A stretch of DNA of 5,858 bases. It comes from Nitrospina sp. GTDB lineage: Bacteria > Nitrospinota > Nitrospinia > Nitrospinales > VA-1. A program made the position numbers and the translations under genes. Of the stretch, positions 5,720-5,858 are shown one piece after another (positions within the stretch are counted from its first letter, which is position 1; each line of letters starts with the position of its first letter). The notes under the pieces are model-generated. The model was not told the origin of the DNA. It made no database searches and worked only from the letters and a program-made list of their open reading frames with translations. The stretch lies in contig DODH01000149.1 of the NCBI GenBank assembly GCA_003545625.1, positions 1 through 5,858 of the forward strand. The letters are read 5' to 3'.

Positions 5720-5858
5720 GCGCCGGGCAATACCCCTACGGGGCATGAGGGCAAATGAAAGTTGCCACGCGCACGGAGGAAATGGGCAATAACTCTATTT
5801 GACTAGCAAAGAGTTGTCTTGGCTTGACGAGTTGTTGTACCCCTTCGGGGCATGAAGG
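5717..5858 (+). repeat. Dispersed intergenic palindromic element, copy E (runs off the window end)
   Basis: Begins at the stop codon of the small gene with TAGGCGCCGGGCAATA. The first block CCCCTACGGGG (5733-5743) leads into GCAAATGAAAGTTGCCACGC (5751-5770). The flank GGAGGAAATGGGCAA (5777-5789) then overlaps the start of an inverted core at 5787-5834, carrying the hairpin AACTCTATTTG-ACTAG-CAAAGAGTT. A second CCCCTTCGGGG block (5840-5850) follows, with CATGAAGG at the window end. Two copies of the same block in the same direction, separated by about 107 bases, suggest a composite or tandem copy continuing beyond the window. Confidence 0.82.

Noticed and set aside
5604..5792. A 62-codon plus-strand ORF over the end of the small gene and repeat E
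   Set aside because: It is in the third frame; the protein-like frame here is the one continuing from ATG 5452 after a one-base shift, and this ORF runs on into the repeat.
264..5858. A CRISPR array built from the repeated blocks
   Set aside because: The copies are hundreds to thousands of bases apart, differ in orientation and sequence and are separated by genes, with no regular spacers or cas genes.

Overview
The window is a compact stretch of bacterial chromosome of mid GC content. It carries five recognisable protein genes, one of them partial, and one small broken gene. Reading left to right: the 3' end of the polynucleotide phosphorylase gene (pnp, +) with its terminator; surE (-) and a typical 2-Cys peroxiredoxin (-), both transcribed leftward; a PhnP-like metallo-beta-lactamase-fold hydrolase (+); a long phosphohexomutase-like gene (-) with an unusual C-terminal extension; and a small gene (+) interrupted by a one-base frameshift. 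All are housekeeping or stress functions (RNA turnover, nucleotide phosphatase, peroxide removal, phosphodiester hydrolysis, sugar-phosphate isomerisation). No phage, plasmid, transposase or CRISPR signature is visible. The protein set fits a Gram-negative-type bacterium such as a deltaproteobacterium-like or Nitrospinota-like lineage, but the sequence does not settle the taxonomy.

The most unusual content lies between the genes. Five of the intergenic intervals carry related copies of one dispersed, non-coding, palindrome-rich element: A about 264-382, B about 2018-2152, C about 3009-3143, D about 5266-5346, and E about 5717 to the window end. The copies are built from shared modules. One is a terminal hairpin whose stem varies with compensating base changes between copies. 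A second is a roughly 50-base core. A third is a block opening with CCCCTTCGGGG (or CCCCTACGGGG). The modules occur in different orders and orientations: the core of E is inverted relative to C although both flanks keep the same direction. This resembles the mosaic organisation of REP/BIME elements, but I do not recognise the family, and it is the best candidate here for an undescribed system.

The elements affect their neighbours. The stop codons of surE, of the phosphohexomutase gene and of the small frameshifted gene all fall in the edge of an element (A, C and E). Element B lies between a textbook sigma-70 promoter (TTGACA, 17 bases, TACAAT at 1975-2003) and the start of the PhnP-like gene, so it should be transcribed as a 5' leader. 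D sits between the divergent phosphohexomutase and small-protein genes. A and C sit between converging genes.

The genes do not form one pathway. The peroxiredoxin and surE are codirectional but separated by a strong intrinsic terminator only 19 bases before the surE start codon. The remaining neighbours are divergent or convergent single genes.
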